Position numbers and translations under genes: made by a program. The notes below the pieces were generated by a model. The model was not told where the DNA came from, did not search any database, and was given only the letters and a program-made list of their open reading frames with translations. A DNA stretch of 64,000 nucleotides. Origin: Chondrosia reniformis. Taxonomy: Eukaryota > Porifera > Demospongiae > Chondrillida > Chondrillidae. Location: positions 460,001 to 524,000 of the forward strand of contig OX359199.1 of NCBI GenBank assembly GCA_947172415.1, given 5' to 3'. The number at the start of each line of letters is the position of its first letter. Position 1 is the stretch's first letter. Positions 60,403 through 64,000 of the stretch are shown here, one piece after another.

Positions 60403-62016
60403 ATGGCTCGTTTTTCCCTATTCGAATTTGATCTCGAAGAATCACCTGATTGGAGAAGTTCTCAACAGTTAACAAGTTCAATTGTTAATGAAACGTCCAA
60501 GAACATTCGAGAATGCCACCGATTGTTGAGTTCTTTACCGGAGGACACTCGAAAGGTTGTTCAGCAACGGATTGATCACCAGCAAATGGTAACATTTGTT
60601 CTAGTGTCCAATGTTGGAGAGAATGTTGGCACACAAACCTACGGTGACACTGAAACGGCTTTGTCGACTAAAGCTCCTTCAAGACGCAAAAGAAGCGAAG
60701 AGGAAACTGTCAACACGTCTGAAGCTTTGATGTTGATGAAGAGTTTGATTCCGAAAGATTCAATTGAAGAAGTGTTTTTGCCACAAAATTTGAAAAGCAT
60801 TCATTCCGTGCTTCTCCAACATGACACAGAAAAGACACCTGGTCAATTTCGTGATCGCCTCGTATACACAGACTGCAAAGGTCCGGATGGTGCTGTATCG
60901 GAGGAGTTTGTGATTCGCGGCCTAGCGAAGTACGCCTTTATTATTGAAAATGCCGAGTCAAAAGAGTATAATCAGTTGTGTAAGGAAATAGCGAAAGAAG
61001 TGGATGCAGACGATAGCGAGGAGGAAAGCATTATAAAGAAATGTGCCGAATCATTAAAATCCTTTGGAGATAATATTATGCAAGGTTCGAATCATGAGGA
61101 ACGTTTAAAGTCTTTTCATGCAGAAATTGTGCGCTGTGAGTTTGAGAGACAGAATCCACTCTCAAATATATTATTCGCTTCAGACAAGACAACTGGATCA
61201 GTCCTTCGTGATCTATCAAAAGAGTTTGCCCTCTCAATCTCAGAGCCGCCTACAGTACGGGAAGCTACCGCCATCCACCAGTGCCTAATAGAGAAAATGC
61301 ATGGCTATACTTATGTGTATCCTCTCTATACTGAGGGGATGATAGAAGATTTGCTATTCATATTGCATAGGGAGGTGAAAAAGAGAATTGAAAAATGCAA
61401 AAATAATTATCCTTCAAAAGATTTTACAGACATTGATGCAATTTCCAAAGCCATCAAATTCCTTGCAAAAGTTGCTGCTTATGCCCTCTTTGAGTTTGTT
61501 GACCTCCATCCATTTTGTGATGGAAATGGGAGGATGGCTCGTCTTGTAGCCTGTGCCATCATGTCTTCAGTCATGTCCTTCCCCTGTGGCCTGACATGCG
61601 AAGAAAGACCAACTAATGCTACATACAGGGAATATGTGAAAGCCATCGTACAAGCACGCAAAGACCCTGAAAGGAAGCCAGTTTCTCTGGCTACTTTGGC
61701 AATTGAGGGGGCATATTACAGTTCACAGATTGCGGTCAATAACATAAAGGATTACCTCAAGTTGGGCACAATGACATGGGAGCTGCCTTTCACTGCAGAA
61801 GATCGTCCAAAGCTGATTAAAGAATTTCTTAAGTTGGACCACAGCAGAAGGGCTGAGGCACCTGTCTATGTAAAGGGCGATTTAAATAACAAAGGAGAGT
61901 GCATTGAAAAGGACATTGAAGGCATTATTGAGAAGATGCAGTATTCTTCAGAAGAGGAAGAAGTTACAGTTGAATTTTCAGATAACTTTTTTGTAACTTT
62001 GCATATAATGCTATAG
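60403..62016 (+). CDS. Fic-domain AMP-transferase-like protein (single exon)
   Basis: 537 residues. The catalytic loop HPFCDGNGR (369-377) is a complete Fic motif, preceded by the usual hydrophobic helix (AAYALFEFVDL) and followed by MARLVACAIMSS. An N-terminal S-N-V-G-E-N (69-74) within VLVSNVGENVGT fits the inhibitory (S/T)xxxE(G/N) helix of autoinhibited Fic proteins, whose Glu blocks ATP binding. A GQFRDRLVY segment earlier in the chain resembles the GxxR stretch of Fic domains. There is no transmembrane helix or TPR as in animal FICD, so it is not that protein; it is probably cytosolic. Predicted reaction: AMPylation (or related transfer) of an unknown protein. Intronless. Confidence 0.85.
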   Translation: MARFSLFEFDLEESPDWRSSQQLTSSIVNETSKNIRECHRLLSSLPEDTRKVVQQRIDHQQMVTFVLVSNVGENVGTQTYGDTETALSTKAPSRRKRSEEETVNTSEALMLMKSLIPKDSIEEVFLPQNLKSIHSVLLQHDTEKTPGQFRDRLVYTDCKGPDGAVSEEFVIRGLAKYAFIIENAESKEYNQLCKEIAKEVDADDSEEESIIKKCAESLKSFGDNIMQGSNHEERLKSFHAEIVRCEFERQNPLSNILFASDKTTGSVLRDLSKEFALSISEPPTVREATAIHQCLIEKMHGYTYVYPLYTEGMIEDLLFILHREVKKRIEKCKNNYPSKDFTDIDAISKAIKFLAKVAAYALFEFVDLHPFCDGNGRMARLVACAIMSSVMSFPCGLTCEERPTNATYREYVKAIVQARKDPERKPVSLATLAIEGAYYSSQIAVNNIKDYLKLGTMTWELPFTAEDRPKLIKEFLKLDHSRRAEAPVYVKGDLNNKGECIEKDIEGIIEKMQYSSEEEEVTVEFSDNFFVTLHIML

Positions 62017-62735
62017 TTTTGTCATGTAAACATATTCTTGAAACAAAGTATACTTTGTCTTATATAATTACGTATAAGAATAATATTAGATTCAGGTGTA
62101 GTGAATACGTACCATTATCACGCACAAATATAGTGTAATTGCATTTTTATATATAGTTACAGCCTTCAATGTACATTAAATTCTGGTATACAAAGTTAAT
62201 GTATTGTGAGAGATAGGACAAATTATGAGTTCCATCAAAATTTCAAAAACTCATTGAACATGCTTTATGGATGTTTGTGATTACTGACACAAAGTACTAG
62301 CTTTATATCTTTCAATTTGATAGAGTTACAGCCCTCAATGTACATTATATATACTCTGGTATATATACAAAGTTAATGTATGGTGATAGATAGGGCAAAT
62401 TATGAGTTCCATCAAAATTTCAAAAACTCATTGAACTTACTTTATAGATGTCTGTGATTGCTGACACAAAGTACTAGCTTCATATCTTTCAATTTGATAG
62501 AGTTACAGCCCTCAATGTACATTATACTCTGGTAAACAAACTGATGGGGCAAATTATGAGTTCCATCAAAATTTCAAAAACTCATTGAACATGCTTTATG
62601 GATCGATGTTTGTGATTACTGACACAAAGTACTAGCTTTATATCTTTCAATTTGATAGAGTTACAGCCCTCAATGTACATTATACTCTGGTATACAAAGT
62701 TAATGTATGGTGAGAGATGGGGCAAATTATACAGT
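62017..62735. repeat. Satellite: about 176-bp repeat, 3-4 units
   Basis: Units contain GAGTTCCATCAAAATTTC (62226, 62404, 62559), TATCTTTCAATTTGATAGAG, TTACAGCCCTCAATGTACAT and TAGGGCAAATTATGAG. Spacing is about 176 bp with internal deletions. The first 150 bp are the Fic gene 3' flank. Confidence 0.9.
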
Positions 62736-63780
62736 ACAAGGCTTGCCGGTGCTTAAGCCATAAACTAGATTAAGCACCAGGAGGACTATAGGAGCTGCAA
62801 TGTGTCATTTCAAGTCACCTTGATTGCATATTTCAATAGTTTAAGGCTTGCCGGTGCTTAAGCCAAAAAGTGGACTAAGCACCAGGAGGCATATAGGAGC
62901 TGTAAGGTGTCATTTCAAGTCACCTTGATTGCATTTTCCAATTGTACAAGGCTTGCTGGTGCTTAAGCCAAAAAGTGGATTAAGCACCAGGAGGCCTATA
63001 GGAGCTGCAAGGTTTCATTTCAAGTCACCTTTATGACATTTTCCAATAGTATCAGGCTTGCCGGTGCTTAAGCCAAAAAGTGGATTTAAGCACCAGGAGG
63101 CATATAGGAGCTACAAGGTGTCATTTTAAATCACCTCAATTACATATTTCAATAGTACAAGGCTTGCTGGTGCTTAAGCCAAAAAGTGGGTTAAGCACCA
63201 TGAAGCCTATAGGAGCTACAAGGTGTCATTTCAAATCACTTCAATTGCATATTTCAATAGTACAAGGCTTGCCGGTGCTTAAACCAAAAAGTGGGTTAAG
63301 CACCAGGAGGCTTTTGAGAGCTTCAAGGTGTAATTCCAAGTCACCTCGATTACATTTTCCAATAGTACCAGGCTTGCCGGTGCTTAAGCCAAATGTGGGT
63401 TAAGCACAGGGAGGCATATAGGAACTACTGGGTGTCATTTCAAGTCACCTATATGACATTTTCCAATAGTATCAGGCTTGCCGGTGCTTAAGTCAAAAAG
63501 TGGATTAAGCACCAGGAAGCCTATAGGAGCTACAAGGTGTCATTTCAAATCACCTCAATTGCATATTTCAATAGTACCAGGCTTGCCGGTGCTTAAACCA
63601 AAAAGTGGGTTAAGCACCAGGAGGCATATAGGAACTACAGGGTGTAATTCCAAGTCACCTCAATTGCATTTTCCAATAGTACCAGGCTTGCCGGTGCTTA
63701 AGCCAAACGTGGGTTAAGCACCAGGAGGCATATAGGAACTACAGGGTGTCATTTCAAGTCACCTCGATTGCATTTTCCAA
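62736..63780. repeat. Hairpin-bearing 105-bp satellite array, 10 units
   Basis: GGCTTGCCGGTGCTTAA begins units near 62740, 62844, 62950, 63055, 63161, 63266, 63371, 63475, 63580 and 63685, a spacing of 104-106 bp. Each unit holds GGTGCTTAA ... TTAAGCACC, nine perfectly complementary bases around a ~13-base loop. Open frames here are repeat artefacts. Confidence 0.95.
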
Positions 63781-63787
63781 TATATAT

Positions 63788-64000
63788 GAGTTCGTTTAAA
63801 ATTTCAAAAACTCATTGAACATACTTTATAGATGTCTGTGATTGCTGACACAAAATACTAGCTTCATATACGTAATTCAATTTAATAGAGTTACCGCCCT
63901 CAATGTACGTACATTATACTCTGGTATACAAAGTTAATGTATGGTGAGAGATAGGGCAAATTATGAGTTCCATCAAAATGTCAAAACTCATTGAATATGC
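63788..64000. repeat. Satellite: about 176-bp repeat resumes, runs off window
   Basis: The same unit as at 62017-62735 continues on the other side of the 105-bp array (CAAAAACTCATTGAACATAC, TAGGGCAAATTATGAGTTCC). Confidence 0.9.

Noticed and set aside
63080-63717. ORFs with repeated VLKPKSGLSTR
   Set aside because: Frame through the 105-bp satellite, whose unit length is a multiple of three; no protein features.
62736-63780. Regular repeats with hairpins, resembling a CRISPR array
   Set aside because: Units are fully repetitive at 105 bp with no unique spacers, no cas genes, and a eukaryotic setting.

Overview
The window is nuclear DNA from an animal, most likely a demosponge (Amphimedon-like). 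This is an inference. It rests on many short GT-AG introns, AT-rich spacers full of TACGTA-type microsatellites, animal genes (TTLL4, PTTG1IP, PSME3, LSS, CYP51), a CARD-NACHT-LRR receptor of the type expanded in sponges, and metacaspase-type, Fic and kinase-NHL genes that are unusual or rare in bilaterians. There is no sign of bacterial sequence. Gene models were built by hand from splice sites and by recalling family sequences. Every multi-exon model given as complete keeps one reading frame from ATG to stop.

Layout. 1-6.3 kb: two nearly identical secreted sulfatase genes, inverted and head to head, with a small unknown gene and repeats between them. 6.4-12.5 kb: TTLL4 (+), 18 exons. 12.5-15.4 kb: gene-free, with hairpin repeats and a GC-rich block that may be a non-coding RNA gene. 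15.4-17.2 kb: a secreted von Willebrand A protein (-). 18.9-25.7 kb: two tandem genes (-) for an unusual kinase / coiled-coil / NHL protein, with a TATA-driven GC-rich ORF-free block between them. 26.8-35.1 kb: PTTG1IP (-) and PSME3 (+), head to head. 35.5-38.8 kb: three single-exon caspase-fold (metacaspase-like) genes (+); the middle one has lost both catalytic residues. 39.2-50.1 kb: lanosterol synthase (-, 19 exons) and CYP51 (+, 10 exons), head to head with 85 bp between start codons, and a small Cys-rich gene nested in an LSS intron. 50.6-58.6 kb: CARD-NACHT-LRR receptor (-, 12 exons). 58.7-62.0 kb: a copied CYP51 tail flanked by direct duplications, then two head-to-head Fic-domain genes. 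62.0-64.0 kb: satellite DNA with a hairpin-bearing 105-bp array.

How the genes relate. LSS and CYP51 are consecutive enzymes of sterol synthesis and share one promoter interval. The NLR, the caspase-fold trio, the two kinase-NHL genes and the two Fic genes are classes used in innate immunity or cell-death signalling, so the right half looks like a mix of housekeeping pairs and fast-evolving defence-type genes. Four divergent promoter intervals of 85-149 bp show how compact the genome is. The most unusual items are the non-RD kinase-NHL architecture, the caspase-fold trio with a pseudo-enzyme, the Fic pair with one active-looking and one degenerate member, and the two TATA-driven GC-rich blocks sharing a motif.
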